In this document: positions 32,633-43,830 of the stretch, in pieces
How positions within the stretch are numbered: position 1 is the first letter of the stretch
Layout: every line of letters begins with the position of its first letter
Origin: Platerodrilus igneus
Lineage: Eukaryota > Arthropoda > Insecta > Coleoptera > Lycidae
Direction of reading: 5' to 3'
DNA: 64,000 nt
NCBI GenBank assembly: GCA_036346225.1
Contig: JARFIW010000500.1
Coordinates: 1,426,001-1,490,000, forward strand
The notes under the pieces: model-generated
Seen by the model: only the letters and a program-made list of their open reading frames with translations
Database searches by the model: none
What the model was told of the DNA's origin: nothing
Translations under genes and position numbers: made by a program

Positions 32633-35600
32633 TATATCGATGGTCAGATTCTAAAACCACGCATGTTTATTTGGAGTAATTTTACAGGAGATAGAAAAAA
32701 ATACATAAAATGTTTAAATCTTAGCATTTTGCTTTCAATTTTTACCTACTGATAGTATACAACTAGAAACAACCTACAACATCAAAATTTTAAATAGTTT
32801 TAACCTTTTGCTGGTTATATTTCAATATAAAAATAGACTTAGGAGTTTTTATTTTGCTTAGGTGTTCAACATTATGGGACTTACGTGGTTTTATAACTTA
32901 TCATTAAATAATTATTAAAATTTTGATTAAAAAAACTATTTTTATTGGCATTTCATACAAAATTACAAGTGGGATATAAAAGTACATTATAATAACTAGT
33001 AAATTACAACAAATTACAAATTTAAGAATGAGGTAGATTATCATAAAAGTGGTGATACTCCTTGGGCAATATATTTTTTAGATCTTGCAAATCTTTAAAT
33101 TTTTCTTTCTTTATTTTTATTTTTGTTTCATGAAGTTGTAATACATTTGAAAGTTTTTTTTTTTTTTGTGGAATCTCACGATAGGGATCGGCAAATTTCA
33201 ATTTGTATTTTAAAGAATTGTTTGGAGAATGACTTAATACTCGCATATCGGTAACAATAGGATCACCTTTCTTATGTCCTGGTCATATAGATTTGGCACA
33301 CTCTTTAAAAAAATGATAATCTAGGTATTCAACTTGATATGGTTTAGGTTTTATACGTGCATGCTTACATGCATCAACGTATCCTCCAGGTGAACAGAGA
33401 TGTCTTGGTTACGAAGTCTCTTTTCAATGGCAGCATGCATTGAGTCACACTCCATTTGAGTATGCCCCTTCTCTAAATACTTTTGTTATTTTATTCTCGA
33501 TTGCAGTTTTAAGCAAAGCATTTGAAACCGAAACGTTTCGATTTTGGTATGTGCAACCGTCGCTCCACAAGATTACTTCATCATTAGGTAAAAAGAAACT
33601 TTAGTAGCTATAAAATATGCAATTATAGATGCAAACTTGTTGCCTGTAATACCTGCTTCTATTTCATCCCAAAGAAAGCAATAACCATCCTTGGTGTCTA
33701 AATTAAAAAATGTCATGTTATGCACTACCAATTTAGTTTTGTAATATAGAACAGATGCTTTTAAACTTGTAGGTCCATTGTATACACTAATTTGCTACTA
33801 CTTTTGTCAGAGGATTTTTCGTTTCTTACTTGGATTTTCTTTTCCTGGTGGATTTTGTAATACTCTTCTGAAACACCTCCCACTTTAAAACTAACACATG
33901 TATCGCATTGATCTTTTTTTGTTGGTATAACCTAATATTAATTTCTTCCATTACATCATAAAACATGTCTGTTTTTAAAGGAGAAACGCTTTTATTTGCG
34001 CAACATTCAACATAGGCTTTAATAACACTTGCTTTAGATATCCAAATAGGTTCTAAGTACAATTTACTGGTATCCTTCCTGCAATAATGCGATTGTACCT
34101 TTGGAAGCGTTTCTAAAAATTCTTTTGCAAATTCTCTTTTCTTTTTTGCGTTTAGAACCCGCTTATTTTTAACTTTACTGGGTATAGCATGCTTCGTATT
34201 AGTGGTTTTTAAGCAGTTTACAGCAAACCATTCGTTTATGCCCAGAGTGTTTAAGAACATTTTTTTGCACACGCGAATTGGTTCTCCGCAATTTTGCTTT
34301 TTCAAATGAAAGAGTAAGGATTGTTGCCTTTTAGAAAAATCTTCCAGTTTTCTGTTTTTTCTTTCCATTCTAATTTCCAAAACTGATTAAAAATGTTTAA
34401 TTTCTCTGTCTCTGTGATTGTCAAACACTTGATTTTAGAAGCTTTTTTACTTAAGGAGCTGGCGCCTTAAGATATCTTGCTGGTTTTTCGTTTGAATACG
34501 CCCACTTACCTTCTCCATTTTTTTCGTGCCAAAATAATTTTAGCCGTGTTCTCTGTTGCTTTTATTAACATTGACAGTCCACTTAGAGGGTGTAGCATGC
34601 CCTTTTCTGTTCTTTTTTGGTTTAGAATTAGAAACTGTGATTTTGTCGTTAGTTAGGATATTGGATATTTTTACATCTTCCCTTGTTCTCATCTTTAGAA
34701 TTATGCTCAACTGGCACATATTCAGATGGTACGTATTCAAAGCCACTACTATCATAATATTTTTCATCAGAATCTGAAATCAAAACTGTTAAATTACAGA
34801 TGATTCAACAATTTTGACAAATGCAAAGTTAGAATCCTTCTTAAGGGATTTTTTCTATCATAATATTAAATTTATTTAACTAACCTACTGCCAATTGTTC
34901 CGAAGTGGAGCGGGCATAAGTTCTAAACATTCTCTGTTCTCCAGTTCCCCTAAGTGAAATAAATAATCATTATTTTCTTTTGAGTGCATCGTTACAAATT
35001 GCACAACACTGAGTATTTTCAAGTGAAATTTCTCCTGAAAAAATTAATATCGTGGCTTTAGCTATCTATGCATACGTTAAATTTGAACCTAAATTGTAGA
35101 AAATAGAGGAGCTAATTATAAGGGGCATTTAAATAAAGTAAGGGACGAACGGCTTCTATTGTTGATATTCTAGCTGTTATGCTCTTACCAATGATTGGAT
35201 CAGGTAAATTTTCTGCAATTGCAGGAACTGGAGTTAGTTCAGTATATTCTAAATTTTCTGGCGTGTGTGAATAAACTACCTCCTGCTCGTTTGCTGAATG
35301 CACTGATGCAAATTGAACTCCATTTTGATCATCGACCTCGTCAGTCTCTTCTAAAAATATTATAAGCAATACTCTAATTAAATTTATAACTACCTTATAT
35401 TGTAATTTAAAACAAGCAATGAAAAACTATACTCACTATCTTTTATTTTGTTTAGCGCCAAATATAGAATCTTACTTCCACGACTTTTAAACATAGTTAA
35501 ATTGAATTGTTTTCAACATACAAGAATTCCTACACACATCTGAAACTTCTTTTAAATGTTTCAATAAAAACGGTATTGCCTTCTTCAAACAAAAGTTCAC

Positions 35601-35966
35601 CAAAAAATGCAAGTTAGAACCTGTAAAATCTGCTGCTAGTAACACAAACCATGCACCACCACTACCACCCTTCATTTATCAATAGACTTTCTCTGTTAAA
35701 ACGTCTCATGTTCAAGTTACAAGGTTATAGTTCTTGATGTATCCCATGAAATATTTTGTAAAACCACGTAAGAGGTTTTTGGATCTCAATGTTGAAGTTA
35801 AATTTGATGAGGTTTTAAAATACATTAGTACCACAACTACTTATAGGAATAGACTTACATGGTTTTAATGGACGATAAAGAACCTGCTATATATTATGAA
35901 ACCACTTAAATGTGATTTCACCCTAAATTCAGACTTACGTGGTTTTAGAATCTAACCATCGATATA
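32633..35966 (-). mobile_element. DNA transposon T1 with ~34 bp TIRs
   Basis: The left end TATATCGATGGTCAGATTCT (32633) and right end (to 35966) pair over ~34 bp with three mismatches, including TCTAAAACCACG. Shorter copies of ACGTGGTTTTA recur just inside both ends (near 32883, 35766 and 35870), like subterminal transposase-binding sites. The target duplication could not be settled. It encloses the transposase remnant on the minus strand. Length is 3.3 kb. Confidence 0.7.
33021..35369 (-). pseudogene. T1 transposase-like protein (GHTxMExDS family)
   Basis: Minus-strand pieces: 35369-35112 acidic N-terminal region; 34767-34540 SNILTNDKITVSNSKPKKNR; 34380-33826 CKKMFLNTLGINEWF, SHYCRKDTSKLYLEPIWISK and KTDMFYDVMEEINIRLYQQK; about 33770-33250, in broken frames, SVLYYKTKLVVHNMTFFNLD, CFLWDEIEAG, ILWSDGCTYQNRN and KGHTQMECDSMHAAIEKRLR; 33246-33022 the C-terminal FKDLQDLKNILPKEYHHFYD. 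This is a repetitive insect protein family whose W.D.C..QNRN and GHT.ME.DS.H blocks look like an RNase H-fold active site. I cannot name the superfamily with certainty. Frameshifts and a stop make it inactive. Confidence 0.7.
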
Positions 35967-36099
35967 GATTTACATATTACTGAATTTATTCGTATCGAAG
36001 TGCAATACCACAGATTTAGACTATCAGTCGTTTTGATTTATAGTAGTTGCCGTGAAAACAATTGTGGTTTTCAATTAGTTTGACAGTTCATTTAAGAAA

Positions 36100-37148
36100 T
36101 CACTAACAATAAAATACACAATGACCAGTGGATACAAGCTACACTTCCAGTCTCTAAAGGAGGTTTAGGAATACGCCAAACCACAACTCCTGCTCTCCCT
36201 TCATTTCTATCTTCCATATACAGTGTTTCCAATTTGATCGATTCAATCTTAAAAAACGAAAAATCACTTTCTAATACTTCATTATTGGAAGGCGAAGAAT
36301 TATGGCATAAGATAACCAAAAATAATTTGAAAGATGACGTAAAATTTTTTCAAAAGGCATGAGATGAACCATTAATTGAATTGGCGACTAAACAACTGCT
36401 TGAGAATGCTACCACACTACATGACAAGACCCTTCTCGAAGCAGTTAGCTGCAAGGAATCTGGTACGTGGTTAAATGCCCTCCTAGCAGCATGACTAGGA
36501 ACACTACTAGATGACACCTCATTTCGTATCGCCACAGGAATACGCTTGGAAAACAAAATTTGCAAAGAACACAAATGCAAATGCGGTTCAATGGTTACAG
36601 AAGCAGGAACACATGGACTAAGCTGTGTATTTAGTGCAGGACGCTCATCACGCCACCGCGCTATAAAGGACATCATAAAAGAGCACTAAACCTTGCAAAA
36701 GTACCTTCATTACTAGAACCGTCAGGAATAAGCTATTACGACAGCAAACGAGCAGGCGGCATATCGCTCGTCCCTTGGAGTCACGGAAAGTCAGTAATTT
36801 GGGATTTCACCTGCGCAGACACCTTGGCAGCCTCTCACCTACAATATACAAGTATATCAGGCGGTAGCGCTGCATCGAACGCACAAAAAATTAAACATAA
36901 AAAAATACAATCACATGGAAAATAATAATATTTTCTTCCCAGTCGCAATCGAAATTCTGGGAGTTATTGGAAAACAAGGATTGAGTTTTTTTCAAGAAAT
37001 TGGGAAAAGAATAAAAAAAGAGACTCAAGATCCTCGAGCTTTCAGTTTTCTTCTACAAAGAGTAGAAATAATAATTCAAAGATGCAATGCTATGTCCATA
37101 TTAGGCACATTGCCTACGACAACAAAACTGGATGAATTCTTTCTATAT
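36100..37148 (+). pseudogene. Retroelement ORF, C-terminal zinc-finger and nuclease-like domain
   Basis: The frame reads HNDQWIQATLPVSKGGLGIR, ESGTWLNALLAA, LGTLLDDTSFRIATGIRLEN, the Cys/His block CKCGSMVTEAGTHGLSC, SAGRSSRHRAIKDII, then GISLVPWSHGKSVIWDFTCA and DTLAASHL, then VAIEILGVIGKQGLSFFQEI and IIIQRCNAMSILGTLP. I know this order from the C-terminal end of invertebrate retroelement polyproteins; the CxC..H..C-RH layout recalls the restriction-like endonuclease region of R2/NeSL-type LINEs. Stops at 36360 and 36492 and frameshifts near 36680 and 36905 break it. The usual RPDG before the nuclease strands is RAGG. It is truncated at the 5' side near 36100. Related proteins normally end shortly after GTLP, but here the frame continues into the repeats and the USP. 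Confidence 0.75.
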
Positions 37149-37562
37149 CCTCCAATAGGTAACATTAGAAACCATAAAAATATAAACAACGAACTGGTTA
37201 AACATGAAACACCCAAAAAGTATAACATAAAAAGTGACAGTGTCCCAAGAATCAATACTGCTATTCAACAAAGTACAACCTCACTTCCTCCAATAGGTAA
37301 CATTAGAAACCATAAAAATATAAACAACGAACTGGTTAAACACGAAACATCCGAAAAGTATAACACAAAAAGCGACAGTGTCCCAAGAATCAATACTGCT
37401 ATTCAACAAAGTACAACCCCACTTCCTCCAATAGGTAACATTAGAAACCATGAAAATATAAACAACGAACTGGTTTAACATGAAACACCCGAAAAGTATA
37501 ACACAAAAAGTGACAGTGTCCCAAGAATCAATACTGCTATTTAGCAAAATACTACCCCACTT
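37149..37562 (+). repeat. Three tandem 138 bp units encoding a 46-residue repeat
   Basis: Units at 37149, 37287 and 37425. Each encodes a peptide starting PPIGNIRNH, with NINNELVKHET, SDSVPRINTAIQQ in the middle. The first two are fully in frame with the retroelement ORF; the third has a stop at 37476-37478. The units are polar, Asn/Lys/Thr-rich and look like a flexible linker between the nuclease-like domain and the USP domain. A mirror-strand open frame at 37281-37658 is a shadow. Confidence 0.95.
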
Positions 37563-38829
37563 CCTCAATCCTCGAACGATATTCTTTTTGATACCGGATT
37601 GTTCTAAAAATGTTACTCTACATAACTCAAATACGAATAACAGCAAGTTACGCAACACTTTTAGAGAAAAAATTGCACTTAAAAAGACATCTGTTTATCA
37701 AACATTTAAATTAAATGACGCTGAAGCGACAAAATATGTTAACTGTATTAGTGATACTAGTACACATACATCAAATATCGAGGAAGTCAAAAACTCACTC
37801 GAAATCAACACCTTAAATAAAAAACCCAACGACGTCTCCAAGTTAGGTGTAAGTGGATTGATGAATATCGGTAATACTTGTTTTATAAACTCTGTAATTC
37901 AGTGTCTCTCAAATACAAAGTTAATTTCGGAATGCATTAGAAATAATCTCTTCACAGAGGACATTAATACTAATATCTCTAACATAAGCGGAGAACATGG
38001 GGAACTCATTAAGGCTTTCGCAAAAGTGATAAACGAACTGTGGTCTGAAAATTCATCACAAATTGAAAGTTTTGCACCCAGTTTTTCCGGCAACTCTCAA
38101 CAAGATGCACAAGAGTTTTTACGTTATTTATTAGAAGGCCTGCACAAAGACATTAATCAGGCCAATAAACTTACGAAAATATATCCAGAAATAGATGAGA
38201 AACTCAACGACTGCGACAAAGCTTCCGCATCATGGCAACAATATTTAAAAATCGAAAATTCAAAAGTTGTTGACGTTTTTGCGGGACAGTTGAAATCTAC
38301 ATTACGTTGTATACATTGTGGACACTGTTCTATTACTTTTGACCCATTCTGGGATTTATCGCTTTCTATACCTCAAAATATAGGCCAATTAAGATTACAA
38401 CAATGTTTAGATTATTTTACTAAAGAGACACCAATACATGGAGATGAGAAACCTACTTGTTCAAAATGTTAGGAAAGAAAAACTGCACAACATCCCTCTC
38501 TATACAAAAATTTCCTAAAATATTAGTGTTACACTTAAAACGCTTTTCACCTATAAGAAAATTCAGAGGAAAACTGTCAACAACTATAAATTTTCCAATA
38601 AATGATTTGGACATGAAAGATTATGCTGCCCAAAACAGTTCAGAGCATTATATTTACAACTTATATGCAATATTGAATCACACTGGTACGATATACAGTG
38701 GACATTATACAGCACACTGTCGAAACCCATATTCATCTACATGGTATGAATACAATGACTCCGTAGTGAGCAAGATATCTTCCACAGCACTAGTAAGTGG
38801 AAAAGCGTATGTCCTATTCTATGAACTAG
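37480..38829 (+). pseudogene. USP2-like ubiquitin-specific protease domain, one frameshift
   Basis: Intronless. The first part (37480-38472) has the catalytic Cys box GLMNIGNTCFINSVIQCLSN (Cys codon 37879), the NSQQDAQEFLRYLLEGLH box, then DVFAGQLKSTLRCIHCGHCS and DPFWDLSLSIP. It ends in GDEKPTCSKC followed by TAG. The second part, one frame over from 38457, has FPKILVLHLKRFS, NLYAILNHTGTIYSGHYTAH (catalytic His) and WYEYNDS (third triad residue), ending KAYVLFYEL. Both zinc-binding CxxC pairs are present. USPs remove ubiquitin from proteins; the sequence is closest to the USP2 group by motif memory. One frameshift at ~38471 is the only lesion inside the domain, while all catalytic and zinc residues survive. 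The upstream frame and the second half share the phase of the retroelement ORF, so the ancestral ORF was probably continuous. Confidence 0.93.
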
Positions 38830-39683
38830 CTGAAAATCAACCCAAAAATCCAAGAGTAGGCGATACTAACCTAATCCCAAAACCATTTGACGCTCATACC
38901 AACGCTCCGACTGATAGGACAAGACAAAAAACTAACTTCTGCGACATGCAGGTTCCACAATTATTATCACCATTGAAAGAACCTCATGCAGCAACAGAAG
39001 ATAATCTAGTATCGATAAGCGATACGCTGACAGACCCTAACCAACGTATTCTCTTTAAGCAGAACAATCCTCGACTCGCTGACGCCCTAATAATTGGAAA
39101 CATCGATACATTCGGAGACGTTCTACATAAACAAGCACACGCTCGTCCAGAACGAGATTGTCAAAGAGTAAAAATGATGATAGCCCACTCTTCTAATACT
39201 GAAACAAATCAAGTAATATCTGAAAAAACTCACACAAAAAACATTGAATCTAATATGGAAACTGCAACCGAGAATAATCCTGAAACGTCCATAAATACCA
39301 CTATGCCACACATTAATTGCAGGGTAAACAGCATCCCCGCCAGTGCTTTCATTGACCAAGGTGCACAAACCACAACAATATCAATTTCTTGTGCAAAGAG
39401 ATGTAACATTATAAGACTGGCTGATAACCAACGGGCAGGCATTGCCACAAATATACAAAAAACTATAGGACGAATTCACATGGCTCAAATACAAATCAAA
39501 TCCGATTATTTGACAACCAGCTTTTCGGTTTCAGAAGAACAACCCATGGACATATTACTGGGTTTGGATATGCTTAAAAGACACCAATGCTCCATTGATT
39601 TCCATCGCAACGTCCTGTGCATTGGTTCCACCGGAACTGAAGCAACATTTTATCAATTGCCACTTGTAAACTATACAGTTTAA
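38830..39683 (+). CDS. DDI1-like helical domain plus retroviral-type aspartic protease, fused to USP
   Basis: The open frame from 38457 runs without break from the USP half through a ~60-residue linker into a DDI1-like region. Residues ~185-270 of that frame (NQRILFKQNNPRLADALIIG and on) match the helical domain that precedes the protease in DDI1. Residues ~285-400 (INCRVNSIPASAFIDQGAQT, CNIIRLADNQRAGIA, IGRIHMAQIQI, EEQPMDILLGLDMLKRHQCS) match its aspartic protease. DDI1 is a ubiquitin-dependent, proteasome-linked protease; its ubiquitin-like and UBA ends are absent here, and the USP domain stands in the N-terminal place. The active-site triplet is D-Q-G instead of D-S-G or D-T-G, with the catalytic Asp (codon 39354-39356) kept. 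The stop is at 39681-39683. Confidence 0.92.
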
Positions 39684-39707
39684 TTTTTTTATTATTAATT
39701 AATTTAA

Positions 39708-39713
39708 AATAAA
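39708..39713 (+). terminator. Polyadenylation signal AATAAA after the USP-DDI1 frame
   Basis: AATAAA lies 25 bp after the stop codon in a T/A-rich tail. Fits an mRNA 3' end, but AATAAA is frequent in this AT-rich DNA. Confidence 0.4.
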
Positions 39714-41279
39714 CATTCCTTCATAACTGAGGAGATCTTTTATATATTTATTTTTTGGGCGTAATTAAAAATCTTCAGATATTCTCATATCCAAGAAAAC
39801 TCAGAACCCAATGCTGCAAGAATTCAAATATCGAACAATAAAAATTGTACATTTGATATTTATTTGAAATAGTTCATTCTAATTAAAATATTTACGTTTG
39901 ACATTTGTATAATTTAACAAAAAAAAATAAAGTTGAAAATGTTGTTGCTTAGCGACCTTGAAAACATTAGTGCGACAAAAATCGATTTACGCACGCTAAT
40001 TAGTTCTTAATACTAGTATTATGGTGCAGGTATCTTAAAAACTATTTTAACTATGGATATGATTTAAAGCTATTTCATCCTATTTAACATAAATTATCCA
40101 GATAACCAAATTACAATGTTTCAAAATGCTCCGAATAAACAACTGTAATCAGGGTGCCTGAGAGACAGCAAGGTGTTCACCTATATTTTAACCAAGGACA
40201 AATTGTTCGGACTTTGTAACTTGGTTTGTAGTTATAGGCATCTTCTTCTTTGTAAACCTATTATTTGGTAATTAATCTAAGGACGGTTATTAAGAAACTG
40301 ATACCCCCAAATTTAATATAAACTTGTAGTTGAAGTCCATTATGATTTAAAATTAGATTTAGAAAATTTTTTTTTAATGACAGCGTTATTAATGTTCTTT
40401 AAATCAACTAATGAAGTGATATATGTTTTCTGCTGTTCAATGCATTATCTATAATTCGTGTTTAATAAAATTCTTTGAAACTTTATTAAAATAATTCAAG
40501 TATATTTATACATCTGAATTTTTAGCAAATCTATATTTGTTTGTTGACATATGAAAAGATTATTGTAGTGTTTGTCAGATCTGTAAAACGAAGCCCACAG
40601 AAAGAGATAAAAATTGTTTAATTACTCGCTAACTTTAATGAATGACACACACTTCTTATTTGACAACACATTTAATTATTTGAGCATTACCAACAACTAG
40701 CTACTTTTTGTAAATAATTAAACTTCTTAACAAAAGTGATATTTCTGGTAAATAGGTAAATAGACGGATTTAGCTATACAGATAAGATGTTTTTGAGATT
40801 GACTGACTTACTTCTAAGAAAACATATAGAATGAAATCCTTTTGAGAAATAGTTTAAGCTAATTGTTAATAAATTATTACAGGTAAGGAATAATGAACTT
40901 GCTCTTGAAGTAGAATTATCATCTAAGACTTACCACCGTCAGAACTCTCAGGTATAACCTCATTTCTGTTCAAATTGGTATTTTTGCATAGAGATGCAAA
41001 TTGTTGTTTCACATGTACTTTATATGCCTTATGTTCTATTTCAGAAATTGTGTCTAGAGATATTGTAAGATCGAGCTTTACTGCTGTCGAAACACCAATT
41101 AACCACTAAGGTTCCTAAACGTTCCCTAGCGGCACAGCCTTCTTGATAATTTTTATTTAGGTTTAGAGGCGAATGATATACCCGTATATGTCTCAACTCC
41201 ACTGCTAGTCTCATCAACCACACCACTGAAGTTAAGAATTCAGAGGTAGACCGGAAGTCTCCAAACATCAACTTTTATA
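39714..41279. other. No gene recognised
   Basis: 39780-40020 loosely resembles 53820-54060 (shared AATTCAAATATC and ACACACTAATTAGTT-type pieces), so an old repeat pair is possible. Otherwise nothing. Confidence 0.35.
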
Positions 41280-43830
41280 AAAGCAAATTTTTGCGCACTT
41301 GCATAAGAATCTTCTGAAAATTTAAAAATATTTTTTTAGCTTCTGTAAGATGTGCGTTTTTAAATCTTGTAAGGCAGCTAAGATAGGTGTACTACAACAA
41401 CACATACCTTCTACAGAAACTTGTTCGCCCCGGTTCGCAAATTTTTGTGAGCTTTTATAAGGACCCCTAAACTGCGCTGTTGAAGCATGTTAGGCAGATA
41501 GGATAGATGTACTAAAACTAAACATACCTTTTACAGAAACGTGTTGGTCCCGGTTCGCAAATTTTTGCGAACTTGCACAAGGAAACCTTAAGAAAACTTA
41601 AAAATATTTTATCTTAGTTTCTGTAAGATCTGTGCTCTTGAAACTTGTTGGGCAGCTAAGGTAGGTGTACTGAAACAACACTTACCTTTTACAGAAACCC
41701 CTTAGGAAAATTTAAAAATTGTTTGTTTAGCTTCTGTAAGACCTGCGCTGTTGAAACTTGTTAGGCGATAGGGTAGATGAACTAAAACAACACATACCCG
41801 TTACAGACATATGTTCGCCCCGGTTTGCAAATTTTTGCGATATTACATAAGGATTGCTTAAGAAAACTTAAAAATATTTTTTAGCTTATGTAAGACCTGT
41901 GCTCTTGAAACTTATTAGGCAGCTAGAGTAGATGTACAAAAACAACACATAACTTTTAAAGTAACGTGTTCGCACCGGTTCGCACATTTCTGGGCACTTG
42001 CATAAGGACTCCTTAAGAAAATTTAAAAATGTTTTTTCAACTTCTGTAAGACCTGCGCTGTTGAAACTTGTTAGGCAGATAAGGAAAATGTACTAAACAA
42101 AACATACCAGTTACAGGAACATGTTCGCCTCGATCCGCAAACTTTTGCGCAGTTACGTAAGGACTCCTTAAGAAAATTTAAAATTTTTTTAGCTTTTGTA
42201 ATACCTGCGCTCTTGAAACTTATTAGGCAGCTAGAGTAGATGTATTAAAACAACATATACCTTTTACAGAAACGTGTTCGCATATTTTTGCGCACTTGCA
42301 TAAGGACTACTTAAGAAAATTTGAAAATGTTTTGTAACTTCTGTAAGACCTGCGCTCTTGAAACTTGTTAGGCAGCTAGGGTAGTTGTACTAAAACAACA
42401 CTTACCATTTACAGAAATGTGTTTCCTCCGGTTCGCAAATTTTAACGAAGTTGCACAACGACCTCCTTAAATAACTTCAAAATTGTTTGCTTAGCTTCTG
42501 TAAGATCTGCGCTGTTGAAACTTGTTCCAAGGTCCTGGGTTCGAATCCCGACACGGCCGACTGCTTGAAAAATGGCAGGTGAGCATTTTTCACAAAAATT
42601 ACGCCCTCGTACGGATGAGAGGTTAAATGGAGGTCCCGTGTGTGAGTGTTGTCACGCACGTTAAAAATCCCTACATTGCCTGGAACGGCAAGGGTTCGGC
42701 AAAATTCTAAATTTCCAGGCAACAAAAAACTCGCCTCCTGGCCAATGTAATACCTTCGGGTGGAGCATTGGAAATGTAAATGCTATGTTGAAACTTGTTA
42801 GGCAGGTAAGGTAGATGTACTAAAACAACACATATCTTTTACAGAAACGTGCCTTCCCCCCCCCTTTCGGTTCGCAAATTGTTGCGCACTTGCATAAAGA
42901 AACCTTAAGAAAATTTAAACATATTTTTCTTAGTTTCTGTAAGAAAATTTAAAAATGTTTTTTAGTTCTACTAAGACCGGCGCTCTTGAAACTGTGTACT
43001 AAAACAACACATTCCTCTTACAGAACCAAGTTCGCCCCGGTTCGCTAATTTTTGCGAACTTACATGACTTCTTAAAAAAATATTAAAAATGTTTTTTTAA
43101 CTTCCGTAAGACATGTACTCTTGAAACCTACGCAGCTAAGATAGGTGTACTGAAACAACACATACCTTTCAACAGAAACGTGTTCACGTCGGTTCCCAAT
43201 TTTTTGCAAATTTGCACGTGGACACTTTAAATAAATTTTAAAATGTTTTTTTTAGCTTCCGTAAAACCTGTACTTAAGAAACTTAGGCAGCTAGGGTAGG
43301 TGTACTGAAACAACACATACCTTTTTACAGAAACGTATTTACAGCGGTTCCCAAATTTTTGCAAACTTGCACAAGGACACCTTACGAAAATTTAAAAATG
43401 TTTTTAGGCTTCTTTAAGACCTGCGCTCTTGAAACTTGTTGGGTAGATGTACTAAGCTTGTTACGCAACTAGGGTAGGTGTACTAAAACAACACATACCT
43501 CTTTCAGAACCGGGTTCGCTCCGGTTCGTAAATTTTTGCGAACTTACATAAGGACTTCTTAAGAAAATATTTAAAATGTTTTTTTCGCTTCCGCAAAACC
43601 TGCTCTCTTAAAACTTGTTTGGCAGCTAGAATAGCTCTACTAAAACCATACATACTTTTTACAGAAACATGTTCCCTCCAATTCGCAAATTTTTCAGAAC
43701 TTGTATGAGGGCATCTTAAAAAATTTAATTTTTTTTCAGCTTCTGTAAGACCTGCGCTCTTGAAATTTGTTAGGCTGCTAGTGTAGGTGTACTACAACAA
43801 CACAGCCTTTTTATAGAAACATGTGTTATG
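41280..43830. repeat. Satellite array, ~155 bp unit, about 16 copies
   Basis: Tandem units built on CTTCTGTAAGACCTGCGCTC, TTGAAACTTGTTAGGCAGCT, ACTAAAACAACACATACC, CGGTTCGCAAATTTTTGCG and TAAGGACTCCTTAAGAAAAT. Starts of the first motif fall near 41340, 41620, 41721, 41883, 42040, 42193, 42338 and 42494 and continue to 43739. Units differ by indels and ~10-20 percent substitutions, so the array is old. A SINE sits inside it. Confidence 0.9.
42527..42785 (+). mobile_element. SINE S2, copy b, 5'-truncated, inside the satellite
   Basis: Starts just before box B (GGGTTCGAATCCCGAC) and ends GGAAATGTAAATGCTA. It is flanked by the 14 bp satellite duplication TGTTGAAACTTGTT (42513-42526 and 42786-42799). 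Truncation of the tRNA head with an intact duplication is typical of target-primed reverse transcription. Confidence 0.92.

Noticed and set aside
36350..36676. 108-codon minus-strand frame and 36092-36319
   Set aside because: Opposite the retroelement nuclease-like domain, which has clear motif support on the plus strand.
37281..37658. 125-codon minus-strand frame
   Set aside because: Mirror of the 138 bp tandem repeat that encodes the linker on the plus strand.
41280..43830. Regularly spaced repeats reminiscent of a CRISPR array
   Set aside because: Units are contiguous 155 bp satellites with no unique spacers, in eukaryotic DNA.
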